NCBI GenBank assembly: GCA_001986395.2
Contig: MQVO02000012.1
Location: 124,001 to 188,000 of the forward strand
Direction: 5' to 3'
From: Irpex lacteus
Lineage: Eukaryota; Basidiomycota; Agaricomycetes; Polyporales; Irpicaceae
Length of the DNA stretch: 64,000 nucleotides
Every line of letters begins with the position of its first letter. The stretch's first letter is position 1. The translations under genes were made by a program, and so were the position numbers. The notes below the pieces were generated by a model. The model was not told the origin of the DNA, ran no database searches, and was given only the letters and a program-made list of their open reading frames with translations. This document shows, piece after piece, positions 31,526 to 42,990 of the stretch.

Positions 31526-32632
31526 CTACGCAAAGCGAGTTGGTGCCGACCACATTTGCAGGCTATCCTCTATTCGCCATTGAGGCTGAGGTTCATCGTC
31601 GAGCAACGAAGTCCCTGGGATGTGTGTGTAATACATGCTTGATGACGAGTGATGACTAGGCGTGGGGCTCGGAGTCGGAGTGTAATGTATGGCAGGTATA
31701 CTTGAGAGGCGGCGCGTTGAGGTCGTAGGAGCGGAGAGACTTCTAGGCGGAGGAGTCTGGGTCGACGTGGTCCCCAATTCACTTGGATTGACACCAACAT
31801 CGACCCGAAAGGATGAAGAGGGGACAGCGGAACTTGCTCTGGGAATGATATCGGGCGGGAGCTGCATCAGTTCGTCTGATAACATTGCCATAATATCTTC
31901 TTCAGGTGTCGTACGACTTGGGCCGGGTACTGGTGAACTTGCGACTGTCGGGGGCTCAGCTGGAGTATTGGGTCGAAGTTGAGAGTTCGGGGTGTCGGGA
32001 CTGCCGACATCAAGACCGATGCCGTGGCCGCTGTGATATGCGTGAACCTGCGGTAATGGTGAGACATAGTGAGTGCACCAACGGATATATACTTCGGCCG
32101 TGATACGCACTTTACCAAGCGTACTCTTGAGTCTCTGCACCTCAAGCTCAAGGTTCTTGATGTATCTAGAATCCAGACGGTCATTGAACTGTTGTATTTT
32201 TCCACAAGAGAGCGTAGAGGGGTTACCCAGCGGTCTGTCGAGCAGTAAAGGTAAGATACGACAGAACGGACAGGCAAAGAATCTGACTCACGTCTCGACT
32301 TCCGTTGTACGTGCATGCCGCTTTGAGCGATTTGCAGCTCGAGCATGTCGTCCCATTTGCTGCATTACCGTCGCCTGCCAGTCGTCGGTTTGGTCTAAGC
32401 TGCGGACCCAGCAACACGGGATAACAAACTCACATTTGACTGAACATGGGATGCCAATAATGAGCCAGAGTTGTTTCTTTCATCTCTGAAACCACTTACT
32501 CACCTTTTCTACGCCTACACGCATCGCATGGCTTAGCACGCCCCTTCCTCACTCCATGTATAGTGTTGGTGGTCTGGAAGAATTGCTGAGCACAGATACA
32601 CAGAGCATCTAGATATAACTGACCGATTTCAT
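31526..32632 (-). CDS. Short Zn2Cys6 transcription factor, ~255 aa
   Basis: Model: complement(31526-32047, 32111-32188, 32292-32374, 32434-32439, 32504-32573, 32624-32632), 256 codons. The DNA-binding domain is spelled across four exons: CDACRRRK, then VK from a 6-nt exon (32434-32439), then CDGNAANGTTCSSCKSLKAA with the last Cys. Cysteine spacing is the Zn2Cys6 pattern. A 26-residue exon (RYIKNLELEVQRLKS) supplies the coiled-coil dimerisation segment. The remaining 173 residues are Ser/Thr/Pro-rich and disordered; the usual Fungal_trans domain is absent, so this is an unusually short member. The nine-base first exon and its 50-nt intron are the least certain part. Expected role: nuclear, sequence-specific transcription control. 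Confidence 0.75.
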
Positions 32633-32998
32633 TATAAGGAACCCTGAAGACGTCGATGTTAAAGGTGAGTACGTTGAGTGCTATTGCAGGACGGTCAGCC
32701 AGACCGTTTCGACTCGTGACTCCACTCTTAAAGTATCGCGGCTAGAATTACTAAAACTCACCTTTACCCCAGACTACTGCTCATTGCAGCATGCAAAAGC
32801 AGATTGCCGCTAGCAGATCCGGAGATTCAAGGATGGCGACCTGACGAATATGTTCGCGAAGCCCAAGAATCGCTGCGGCTACCAATGACAACTGGACAGC
32901 CAGGAGCAGATGTTCAGATGACTGTCGACGATCAGCGGCACTGGCTAACTTACGAGTGCCCCGTGAGAGCGTTTGACTTTTTCAACAAAGAAGTTTAG
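32619..32998 (+). pseudogene. Possible 3' remnant of a plus-strand gene
   Basis: Two coding-like pieces join in phase across a GTGAGT...GCAG intron: TDFIIRNPEDVDVK before it, and a 64-residue piece after it that contains LADPEIQGWRPDEYVREAQE and DDQRHWLTYECPVRAFDFF and ends in TAG at 32996-32998. Upstream the frame is closed by a TAA and the DNA is occupied by the first exons of the minus-strand regulator, so no 5' part is available. It may be a truncated gene. I do not recognise the family. Confidence 0.32.
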
Positions 32999-33679
32999 AG
33001 TGGGAGAGATGGCTGGTGTGCAAAACGGCTGCGTGGAAGTGACGAGGGAAAGGCGGCCACATTGCCTGGGTAAACGAAGCTGATTTAAGTATTATAGAAC
33101 GTGCACACCTTTACTGGTAAACCCCGGTATGACACGATAGTTGTTCTCCTTAGCTGACCTCCTTAGTACCTATCTCTACTCCGATAAGCGGCGACCACAC
33201 GCCGCTAGTATGCCTCACTCACACCGCCACTAAATCCATCGACACAGTTTTCATCTCTTGCAACAGCCTGTAATCAAAACTTCACAGCACGTTGACATCC
33301 TATCCCCGATCGAAGTGAATAAGCTGTGGCGACGATAAGCATACTATATTGACGCCTTCATTCTACATGTTATTACTGCAACAAGGATAAGATACATCTT
33401 CAGCCGACAAACCAAACGGATGCACGATGTGAAACTACTATACACGCTGACCATCATCATGACCATATCCATGCTTCACTGACTGTTCTATGATAGTATG
33501 TCTAGCTTTCTCAGAGGCCTGTGTCTTGCCAGCGACTAGAGGCTTGGCACTCTATGCGGGTCTTCGCTCATATTTACGCCATGCCCTCCGAAGCCGCCAA
33601 AATTGTTGATATACGCCCCCCAGTCGTTCCACCTGAAAATGATTTGTTAGTAAAACGTATTCTGGCGGGAAGCTCGGCA
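32999..33679. other. Intergenic between remnant and second regulator
   Basis: No gene seen. It presumably includes the 3' UTR of the minus-strand regulator that ends at 33680. Confidence 0.4.
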
Positions 33680-36600
33680 TCATACGCACTCCATACAATT
33701 AGGCGCTGTTGAAAGAAGAGCTAGCGTCTGACTATCCAAGGAAGATCCTGCCTCTGATGCACTACCCAATAAGTCAACATCGCTGCTCGGCCATGCTCCA
33801 TTAACGTTGTGATTGTTGAAACCATAGTGTTCGGCAGCGAAAGGGGAAAATGACGTGGACGATTCAGGTCCGAGAATCGGGTTGAAGTCCGTTGCTCGCG
33901 CAGGGTACGAATATGGTGATTCGGCCATAGCACCTGTCGGCGGCGGTGGTGGTGGATGAGTAGTCGTGGGAGTGTCTGAACTAGTTGGCCACGTTTGAGG
34001 CGGGCTAGGCACAGCGCCGTCTGCGTCAAACACGGGATGTACAGGTAACCGACTGAGCTCGTCACTGTGCACAGGCAAAGCATAGCCGACGCCGTTTTGC
34101 GACAGTTCTTGATTGGGAGACCAAGTCCTACTCGTATGTCGCATGTGTTGAACACGATTTGATCCTGCAATCCGTCTCTGTTCAGGTTGAGAGTGCTGGC
34201 TATGCGGGCTATCGCTATGCTGTGTCGTAGGCGTCGACATTTGATCGTCGCGTGATCGCTTCGGACGAGGCTGGGGACTTGGAGATGGCAGAGGGAGGTC
34301 GCCTACTGTGGCCAGCTGGGTCATGACACTACTGTAAACACACATGTAAGGCCCGTGTTCTGTTGAAGTAGGACAGATAACGATCTTACAGGATGCGACC
34401 CGCGACGAACCACCTTTAGCCCGAATATCCGACCAATGACATAAGCGGGATGCTGAGAAGCACGATACAGATCTACGCGCACCTTGGTTCGAGATACTTC
34501 AATATTCGCATACACTTGTACACATCCTGCATCTCTTTGGCGGGATTGGTCGACATCCCAGAGCGCTTGCCTCCCCAGATATTGATAATCAGGACGATGC
34601 CAATCGAGAATAATTGGAGCTTTGATATAAAAAACATGCGACAAAGTAATATTAGAACCGGAATAAAGCTTGGAAAATTGCGCGCACGTACAATAAAATG
34701 GTAAGAGGAATGAGGATATCTCTCGTGTTGAACCTCCAATATATGTATAGACGATCGAGCGGCGTTGGTGCAAATGGCAAGCGAGGCAAAGGAAAGCGCG
34801 GACGTTTTCTTCGGTGACGGAATCCACTGTCTGTGAACGGTAATCTGAACTTGATAGTATAAGGCATAGAGGAAGGCAGATTGATTGAAGAAGGTCGGGT
34901 CCTCCATCCGTGGGTTCCATCGCACTGTAGGCCATCAGCTCTCGTGTGACTCGACAATATGGAGAGAGCCAACATACGATGATCGGGTACAGTGTCAATC
35001 CACTGGTTCAGCGAAGAATCAAGCTCTGCCACCATATGCTCTTCCCATTGCGGGCCCGTGTAACCCAGGAGGGCTTTCGACTTGTTGATTGCATACTATG
35101 ATAACGATTGCGCACATCAGGAGTTCTGGCGAAGAGCTTGCTATAGAAGTAGACTCACAATCGTTCGCAGCGCTCGCGCTAGTATCTGGTACAACTTCAG
35201 GCAACTGATGAAGTAGCTGACCTTGCTAGGCTTGCCTGGCGGTTGTTGGAAGGCCAGCTTGGGTTCTTCAGGATACCAGTACTCATCGTCTACGTCAAGA
35301 GGCAGGCCAACGTCGTAACTGTTGCCGACGATATGAGTAGAGGATTCAATCGAGAGAATTGGTAATGCTTACTCTTCTTCCTGGATACAGCATGACTTGC
35401 CGAGACCCTGGCATATGGCACGGTCTATGCTCACCAGGATCCTATAGATAACATGAGCAAATGAGCGGCTGTATATGAATATTCCTTACCAGAAAGCACG
35501 CTTCATCTGTTCACCTTCCGCGGGTGAGAGGGATTTGTAGCATTTTCGGCGGTGTATACCAAGATCTTGTGCCACCCGTATTCCATGTGCTACCACCGAT
35601 GAGGCTACTTGAGGACACGGAGCGCCCATGAGGAAGATAGCGATGAGCTAAAGAGCATATGTTAATTCGCTTTATACGCTGAGTAGGAGGGGCGACTCAC
35701 ACAAGGTATCTGCACATCATAAACACTAGGCCTACTAAGCTGGACGGCCTTTCGAGTGCTTTGTACTTGAGTAAAGTAATTCCACCCAGCAGATGATGGA
35801 TGGTCTCGATCACAGTAAGCGCGAGGGTCGTCCGAAACCTTGGCACCGATAGCGCATACAAGCAACACAGTCGACCCGAATCCTGCATTGACCAGATGAA
35901 GTCCTTCTTTGATGCCTCTCTCGAAGGTAGGGCGGTGTAAGAGGGGCATGAAGATGTTGCAATGCTCAAAATAATGCTGGACGAACGCCCATAACATCGA
36001 CGGCTCGGGGAAGCTTTCGGGCGGAAAGGGCCGTTCTTCGTGCGATCCAAACTGTTCTTCAAGCCATGAGGCTTCCAAGTGACTAGGAAAGAGAAGCTCT
36101 GCCATCGATTGGCTGGGCCCGGCATGGCCTGCATAGTCCTGCTTCACGTCCAACGCAGTCTGGATCAGCGTCAAATCGCTCGACTTTCCGACGAAGTTCG
36201 GGGGCATAAACCCTTCCACGTGCATTCGTTTGAGAGCTGCGTTCAATAACTGTGTCCCTCCTTCATCGTCACTGTCTTCAATGTCTTCTGGATCTAGTGG
36301 CGTACTCGCTGGGATACACATAGTACTATTCAGCTCGCTAGCGGACGACGGTGGGGAGCTTCCTCTTGAGTTCTCGGCTGCGTCGTGTGCAGCAGTGAGT
36401 CTTGCCAGTAGTTCATGCGTCTGGGCTAGCTGCTTTTCGAGATTCTGTACATACCTTTATACGAGGAATGATGTAAACCAAGTGAGAAAGAGAGAATATC
36501 TGAGGATGGTCAATACACATACTCGGGGTCCGTAAACCGCTTCTGTAAACGATTGAGTGTGAGTGTGACCAGACATGAGAATGTATTAGGACTCGCCTTG

Positions 36601-37017
36601 TCGGATTGAGTGTACGTACATGGGCACTTGTAGGTGACGCAATTGGTGCATTGATCTCCTGCCACACGACCCCCGTCACCTGAGAGACTCAATCAGTTGA
36701 CCGTACGCGATAAGATCTCTCTAAGAGAAAGCACTGAGAATCCGGCCGGCGCGGGCGCGCAAACAGGCACCACGTAGAACGCACGAGGTCGCACTTGCGA
36801 TTTAGTGGCGATGAATTGACGGAGAAATGCTGATCTTACACTTTACTGTCGGCATACATTTAGCACTTTAAGGTGGTAGACTGGAAAAGTCGAACGTCTG
36901 ACCTTTCCTCCGACGACACATATCACACGCCCTGACTCTCCTCCTTTTTTCAGCTGGTTGGCCATCGTTTTCGAGCCGCGGCGTTGGCCGCTGCTCGGTT
37001 TCATCCTGTGAAGACAT
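33680..37017 (-). CDS. Zn2Cys6 transcription factor with Fungal_trans domain, ~834 aa
   Basis: Twelve exons join in one phase to 835 codons: complement(33680-34331, 34483-34619, 34692-34924, 34978-35095, 35159-35318, 35373-35441, 35490-35647, 35701-36454, 36523-36542, 36597-36679, 36840-36845, 36903-37017). The N-terminal DNA-binding domain reads CDMCRRRK, VK (6-nt exon), then CDGGRVAGDQCTNCVTYKCP and CTY. KKRFTDPEYVQNLEKQLAQ is the linker and dimerisation helix; a 20-nt exon and a GC-AG intron (36543-36596) lie inside this part. The Fungal_trans region follows (FVQHYFEHCNIFMPLLHRPT, GIRVAQDLGIHRRK, YDVGLPLDVDDEYW). A late motif GKRSG and a C-terminal Ser/Pro-rich activation-like tail complete it. 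The segment around 34332-34482 is unclear: the model treats it as an intron, but it contains a reading similar to a motif normally coded in relatives. Confidence 0.85.
36840..36845 (-). other. 6-nt exon TAAAGT in the zinc cluster
   Basis: Flanked by GCCGACAG and GTAAGATC on the coding strand. It supplies the bases for Val-Lys and the first base of Cys between CRRRK and CDGG. Without it the third cysteine of the zinc cluster is lost. Confidence 0.8.
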
Positions 37018-37569
37018 CGCTCTGGCGTACTAGGGGCGGGATATCAGAAAGAGTGGGAAGGGTTGGTGGCGGTAGAGGTTGAAGTTACAAGCTGCGCTTG
37101 CCAATTCATCCACGCACTTCCTGGTGGTATAACACAGCAATCCAGGACGCTCGCAAACCCTGTCGGAGGCGGCACTTGGTGGCTAGGACTCAACTCACAA
37201 CTTACCAATCACATACGACATTGCGCGGCTGGTGTGTACGTAAGCAGCGTTATCCTCACTGCGCAGCCAATCACATGCACCTCTATGGTCCTATCTGCTT
37301 AGACTCTCTCCGAGTCTTTACGTGCGCATGCGTTTGACCCATAGTTTGCATGTAGACTGGGCAATATCGTAGGTCCATTCACCGGTGGTATCGCACGAAA
37401 TCTGAAAAGATACTCTAACAAAGCCGTACAGCCGCGTGGACGACTGCCGATCTCTGGCGAGAGCTCTTGTGAGCCCTTCTCATCCGTTATGTCGCACAAA
37501 GGATCAAATATGTTTACTAAGTACTCCCATGCAGGTGACAGATCATACTCAGGCTGTAGCGGATAGGTC
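37018..37569. promoter_or_regulatory. Shared 552-bp divergent promoter region
   Basis: It separates the ATG of the Zn2Cys6 regulator (minus) from the ATG of the alpha/beta hydrolase (plus). No obvious TATA box was found on either side. Head-to-head placement makes the hydrolase a candidate target of the regulator, which is inference only. Confidence 0.45.
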
Positions 37570-38869
37570 ATGCCTACAGCCCCGGTGAACGACAGAGGGG
37601 ACGTCCTTGCTTACGAGGACAGTGGTCCTCCCTTCGATCACACAGATTACACGACGATTGTAATAGTACATGGACTCGTGTTCTACACGCGTGCGTACTA
37701 TTTTGTAGCAGTTGTGTGACGACATTAAGCATATCTTGTTCAATCATCAGCTGTTTTCCACCGTTTGCTGCCATACGCGCGCGAGCGCAACTTCCGCATA
37801 GTCCTGCTGAACATGCGAGACTATCCCGGTTCTTCGTCATTTTCTCCCGAGGAACTTGAGGCCTTTTCGACTTCTCCGCATAACGCGGTCCAGGAGATTG
37901 GCCACCAGCTTGCTGCCTTTCTTGTGTACTTTGTGCAAAAGTACAAGATCCCGGAGATCAGGCTCATCGACGGAAAGCAGACTGCCGGATTGGTCTTCCT
38001 GACTTGGTCATTCAGCAACACATTCCATATGTCTCTCCTCGGTAACTCGCACACACTTCCCGCAGAGACTAAAGCAGTACTTTCTAAGTACTGGCGTCGC
38101 TCGGTCATGTATGGTACATTGACCTTTCCGTGCTGTGATCCGTCGACACCGAACTTACGCTGACTGAGTGTGCTCAGATCCTGCACTTGGCAACATCGGG
38201 GCGACAATACCTCCGGGCGCGTACAGCCCCCTCCGAGACGCTTCGCTCACGCCAACCGCACTCACGAAGAACTTCGCAACTTGGGTGTCTCGCTACTACC
38301 CTCCCGTGCCGGCTTCCGCCATAGCGACATACACAGTGGAAGACCTCACAGCTCGGCAACAGCTTGCTGATGACCCTAGCTTTAAAGAGAGCCTGCCGGT
38401 CGAGTATATGAAGACTTCTACGGTAGAGCGTATGACTACCGAAGAGCTCGAGCGAATGACAGATCCTGGGGTCGTCGAACGGAGCGCACAAGCCATGAGA
38501 GCCGTCCCAAGAGATATCTATAAGGACAACGCTCGACGGGCATTGTGGGAACCAGAGCCAGATCCAGACTCTCAATCAGGAGAGGTTACCTTTCCGAACT
38601 TGAGCGTACTCGTGCTATGGTTTGATATGACCATGGGTGACTGTATCTGGGCCGTCAAGACGCTCCATGATGCACACGCTGCAGAGCAACAGAAGGAAGG
38701 ATCGAGAGCTAGGGAGGTGGAGTTTGTCTGCTTGAAATGGCTAAATCATTTCGTCAGTATGATTTCTCGTGGTTCTATGTAGCTCTTGCTATGCTCGCTA
38801 ATACCTCGTTTACAGGCGCATTGGGACGATCCTGAGGGTATAATGCGTAATTTAGCAGAGAATCTCTAG
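37570..38869 (+). CDS. Alpha/beta hydrolase fold protein, 370 aa
   Basis: Exons 37570-37690, 37751-38113, 38178-38752 and 38816-38869 give 371 codons; introns are 60-64 nt. The N-terminus MPTAPVNDRGDVLAYEDSGP leads into TTIVIVHGLVF, where His34-Gly35 fits the oxyanion loop. VLLNMRDYPGSS is the next conserved loop. The nucleophile elbow is probably TWSFSN with Ser127; the usual Gly after the nucleophile pair is replaced by Ser. An acidic candidate lies in LVLWFDMTMGD, and the catalytic His is in LNHFAHWDDPE, which is joined across the last intron. This matches from memory a large agaricomycete family of cytosolic hydrolases. The substrate is unknown. No signal peptide. It is divergently transcribed from a Zn2Cys6 regulator. 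Confidence 0.88.
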
Positions 38870-39518
38870 GTACAGTAAGTAGTACCGTAACTTCGATGCG
38901 CGATATCTCGAGCAGTACATTTCTACGTCAATGTTCACGTAGTATATGTTAAAGGTACCACTCATGCTCCTTCTAAGTAGCTCTATGAGGGCATGTAAGC
39001 CGACTTCGCCGGCGCGTTTTCTTAAATGACAAGGTTCGCATGGGCCGACGAGATGCACAACTCGGTGCTTCGCGCATAGTCGCCGTTTACAGAGTACTAT
39101 CGACTGTGGCCCGAGGAAAGCGTCAATAGAGATCACGTAAGATTGCGTTCCGGGATGATGTAGAACTGCTGCGTATGCAGAGTTTCAACCGCTTTAATGG
39201 CACCCGTTGCGATACCATCTATGATACAGTAAGAAGCTGTGTCAGCGCACTGCAGAACATCGACCAGGTGAAGTGTGGCCAAGGCCACGTGCGGTCCGTT
39301 GATCCGACTCGAGGACTTTGTGGCGTCGATCAAACATACTCAGTCGATCTGATGATAGTGAATCTAAGCACTGGCAGTTCATTGAATATTCGAGTCTACA
39401 GATACCCATTATCGAATCTATTAGACAATCTATAATTCGCATGTTACTTTCAGGTTTACCCCAATACCCACGGTCAAGAACGCCACGATAACGGCGCGAG
39501 TAAGTAGTAAGTACTCAA
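38870..39518. other. Intergenic, two gene 3' ends
   Basis: The hydrolase (plus) and amidase (minus) converge here. Only 3' UTR-like sequence is seen; no gene. Confidence 0.45.
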
Positions 39519-41827
39519 TCACAGAAAGAGCGTCGACCCAGTCTTGACCTCCTTCAAGATACCAGCGTCCGCGAGCTTGTCAAACAAGTTGAACAGCATG
39601 AGATCCTACAAAGGGAGCAAAAAGTGAGCAAACTGTACGGAGAAATTTTTACGAGGATACTTACGCAGGCTTTCTGAGCGATGAAGCTGACGGTGACGGG
39701 AAGATATTCGGTGGTGCCGGTGATAGTCGAGTTGTATGCGACCTCGCCAACTGCAGATAAAACATATAAGTAAGTTCTGAGCAGCCACTTTAAAGAGAGG
39801 GAAAATGAGACGTACGGGGCACGACCATGTCGGGAGTTTCAGAGAACACAGCAACACGGCCGAAGCTGTACCCAAAAGGAACAGTCGGCGGGCTAAAGAG
39901 GAACCATGTATGAGTACCGTGATAAGGACGCGCTATGATTGGCACACAATGCACAAACTTACTCGAGATACTGGTTTCTGTAGTTCGTCCTTCCAGAGGT
40001 CTGCGGGTACAGCATAATGGCGTCCGAGCACGTCTCGTCGTTGTGCCCAACCACCTCCTGCTGGAACCAGTTCATGTACGCCGTCTTATTGGCAATCGCC
40101 TCAATCTTTTGCTGCGTCCCATTCGCAAACGCCCGGCCATACGCCCACCGGGTGACCGGGGTAGGGTTAATGAACGGCGCACGACCGTTGTGAGCCGCCT
40201 TATAATCAGCAATGAACGGATCCGCAACGAGGACGGTTTGGTCGAGCGTGATGATGTCGGCGTAGGTCGTGTTAAGCAGCGTGCGCAGAGGGGGAGGAGG
40301 GTTCTGCCCCTGGGCGATGAGCGGGCTGTTCTGTAGCCAGAGGTCCGAGATGTTCACTTCTGTGCGGGTTGTGTGGAGGAAACCTTCGAGCTTGGTGATG
40401 AAGTCGTTGAAGATGGCGTTGGCGGTGCCGTTCTCGGGGGGAGTGGTGAGGAAGCTGCCGCCGAAACCGTCGGTGGGGAAGACGAGCTTGGTGGGGAATT
40501 TGTCGTACTATCACGGAGAATCAAGGCATGTCAGCGTATTGGAGATTGCGAGAACACTCAAGGAATACGTACCTGCTTGTAGTCCTGGTACCACCAGTCT
40601 CCAACAGTCTTCCAGCTCTTAGCGTCTCTCGCGAATACTCCAGCAGTATCAAGCTCGGTAGCCAGCGGCATCACATCATCAAGCGGAACAGATCCATGAG
40701 ACGGCCTGTTCCCATAAACACCATTCGCCCCAGAAGGCCCACGCATAGATCCACCCGTATCACTCCCGATAGCATAGTCCAACCAATCGTAAGCGGCGAC
40801 CGCAACTCCAGATCCCGTAGAAGACGAGCTACCATCCTGGTACCCATCGCCACGAGGATTGTACGGAGCGTGATAGTCAACCCAATCGTCCGTGGCGGTC
40901 TCCCCGTTGGCGAATTGCGAAGGGAAGGTCTTGCAGACGATGATCGCGCCGCCGTCGATCAGGCGCTGAATAGCAGGGGCCGTCTTGTTCTTCGCGGGGT
41001 ACAGGTCGAAGTACGCGCGGTTACCACAGGAGGTCTTCGTGCCGGCGATGTCGAAGATGTCCTTGACGGCGACACGCTTTCCAGCGAGGGGCTGCTTCGC
41101 TGACGGGGTGTAGTAGAGACGCGAGGGCACGGCGACGCCTTGTGTGGCGTCACCGTTGGCGCTGGCTGGAAGTTGCTTGTAGCCGCCCTTCCCGTCTGGG
41201 ATCGTACCGTACAGGCAGGCCCCGTTCGTATCGTCGTAGAGCCTCCAAGCTGTACGGAAATGAGTTCCATTGGAAGAGGATGTATAGCACACGACTCACC
41301 CTCATGCACGTTACCGGTGTCAGGGTCCACGAAGTACGGACCACTTGCAATCTTTTTGGTCAACGGAACAGTCGTAGATCCCAGAACGACCTTGACGTCC
41401 TTCCCGGGAAACACACTGACAGACGTCTTGTGGCTCGAACCAGACACATAGACACCTACAATGACATATCGTTTAGTAAAGGCGCTGGAAGAGGGGAGAT
41501 TTGAAATGGGCGCGTGCCTTGCAAGAAAGAAGTCTGCCAGACGTCATCCGATGCACTGTAGTTCTTGCTCAACGATGTAAGGTCGTTCTCCGTGAACTTG
41601 GACGCCGTAGTCGAGATGAACGTGAACGGTACCAGGTCGGATGAGCCCTTCAGAGCAGAGCTATGGGACCCAAGCTTCAACTGCGACACGGGTGTTGCAG
41701 GGACGTAGTATGATACACCGTCGACGAGCACCGTTTGACCAGTCGAGGCGACAGCGGCATGTGCGTCGAGAGCGATGTAACCGATGAGGGAGATGAGGCT
41801 GAGGACCTTGCCGAAGTTGAACACCAT
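39519..41827 (-). CDS. Secreted amidase-signature protein, copy 1, 645 aa
   Basis: Seven exons: complement(39519-39605, 39665-39750, 39816-39892, 39963-40507, 40573-41249, 41300-41455, 41518-41827), 646 codons. A signal peptide opens it ([19 protein letters not shown]). After a ~150-residue N-terminal extension comes the amidase signature: [11 protein letters not shown] with the catalytic Lys (about residue 218), [12 protein letters not shown] with the cis-Ser, and [20 protein letters not shown] with the nucleophilic Ser (about 323), so the Ser-Ser-Lys triad is intact. It should hydrolyse amide bonds outside the cell; the natural substrate is unknown. Several NxS/T sites fit a glycoprotein. 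Intron 1 has a GC donor (GCACGC) where copy 2 has GT. A TATA box lies at 41906-41913. The paralogue at 57889-60191 has the same exon pattern in inverted orientation. Confidence 0.93.
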
Positions 41828-41905
41828 GATGCTGAGTGACCGAGTGCGACCTGAAGCTTGAACTCAAAACTTGGGCTCGAGCTTTCCACTCCTCGAAATT
41901 GCCAC

Positions 41906-41913
41906 CTTTTATA
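41906..41913 (-). promoter_or_regulatory. TATA box of amidase copy 1
   Basis: TATAAAAG on the minus strand, 79 bp upstream of the ATG at 41827. Confidence 0.65.
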
Positions 41914-42869
41914 GTGCTTCTCGGACACAGACACCAGATAATGAAGTAGGCCATCTGACTCGACACACATGATACGATGAGCAGAGGAAGAACAGAAGGC
42001 CCCCGACTTCTCACTGCCGTAAACACGCCCGACATCCGATATACGGCAGATGGAAATAGTGCTGACTCGAAGTGTCGGTGGAAGAGGTTGAGATAAACGT
42101 GTTCGGCGCGACTGGGCGTAATTCCAGAGGTCAAGCCTATCACGGCAAGAGTGGGGTCAGCCATGTCACCGCGGAAAGCGAGGGTGAGGGTGGTATTGGG
42201 GTAGTAAGCATTAAAGATTTTCAACATACCTGTCAGGCACCAAGTCCAGCGATCGTCGATTACCTTCACCTTCTCATAGAAGACCTCTAGAAGCTGTCTG
42301 TTATCTATCAGTGTGCTACAGTACAGTGACGGTAGACAGAGATAAGGACATACATGGGCGTCTATCTCCTCCTTGAGCCTCGGAAATACCGCACAACGCA
42401 GCCGAAATTTCATCAACCTGGGCAGCGAGATAGCAGGAATATTTCTGCACGCATATGACGACCTTCACAGTCGACGATATCATGCACCTTTTAAGGACAT
42501 ATGATACGCCCGGACACCCCGCAGAGTTCGGACAGCCTTATCTCGAGCACTTGGCGGTATTCAATGACATCGTTGGAAGGAATACGTATCCTTGACGGAA
42601 AGAAATTCCAGAATCCGAGAGATAAGACGTCACGGCATGAGTCTGACGTGTTCTCGTAAGGGAATTAATTGAGTTTTACTGTAATATGTCGTCCTGAGCA
42701 CAACACAACGTGGATTACTTGGTAAGTATGCGACTGTAGTGATGATGAGTACATACCGTTAAGTTTCTACTCAGGTTCTGCGTACAAGAACCATTTGCTC
42801 CATGAGAAGGTGTGAACGAAATCCGAATGTTGTGGACGTACACTTCCAAGATATCGATGCTTGCAGTTG

Positions 42870-42990
42870 GTCACGGTTACGTGACTAGCACCGCGTCACA
42901 GCGTGACTCATCCTCATCTTGCTACTGGCACGTGCCTGTGACCAGACGCGAAACAGGTTGCGTCACGGTCGCTCTCGTGAACATTCACGT
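42870..42990. promoter_or_regulatory. Cluster of GTCAC/GTGAC and CACGTG motifs
   Basis: GTCAC at 42870, 42895 and 42962, GTGAC at 42881, 42903 and 42938, the palindrome CACGTG at 42929-42934 and CACGT at 42986. This density in 121 bp is far above the base composition and suggests binding sites for bZIP or bHLH factors. Which gene it serves is not clear. Confidence 0.4.

Noticed and set aside
41661..42416. 251-codon minus-strand frame over the start of amidase copy 1
   Set aside because: It overlaps the signal-peptide exon in another frame and includes the TATA box; no conserved features.
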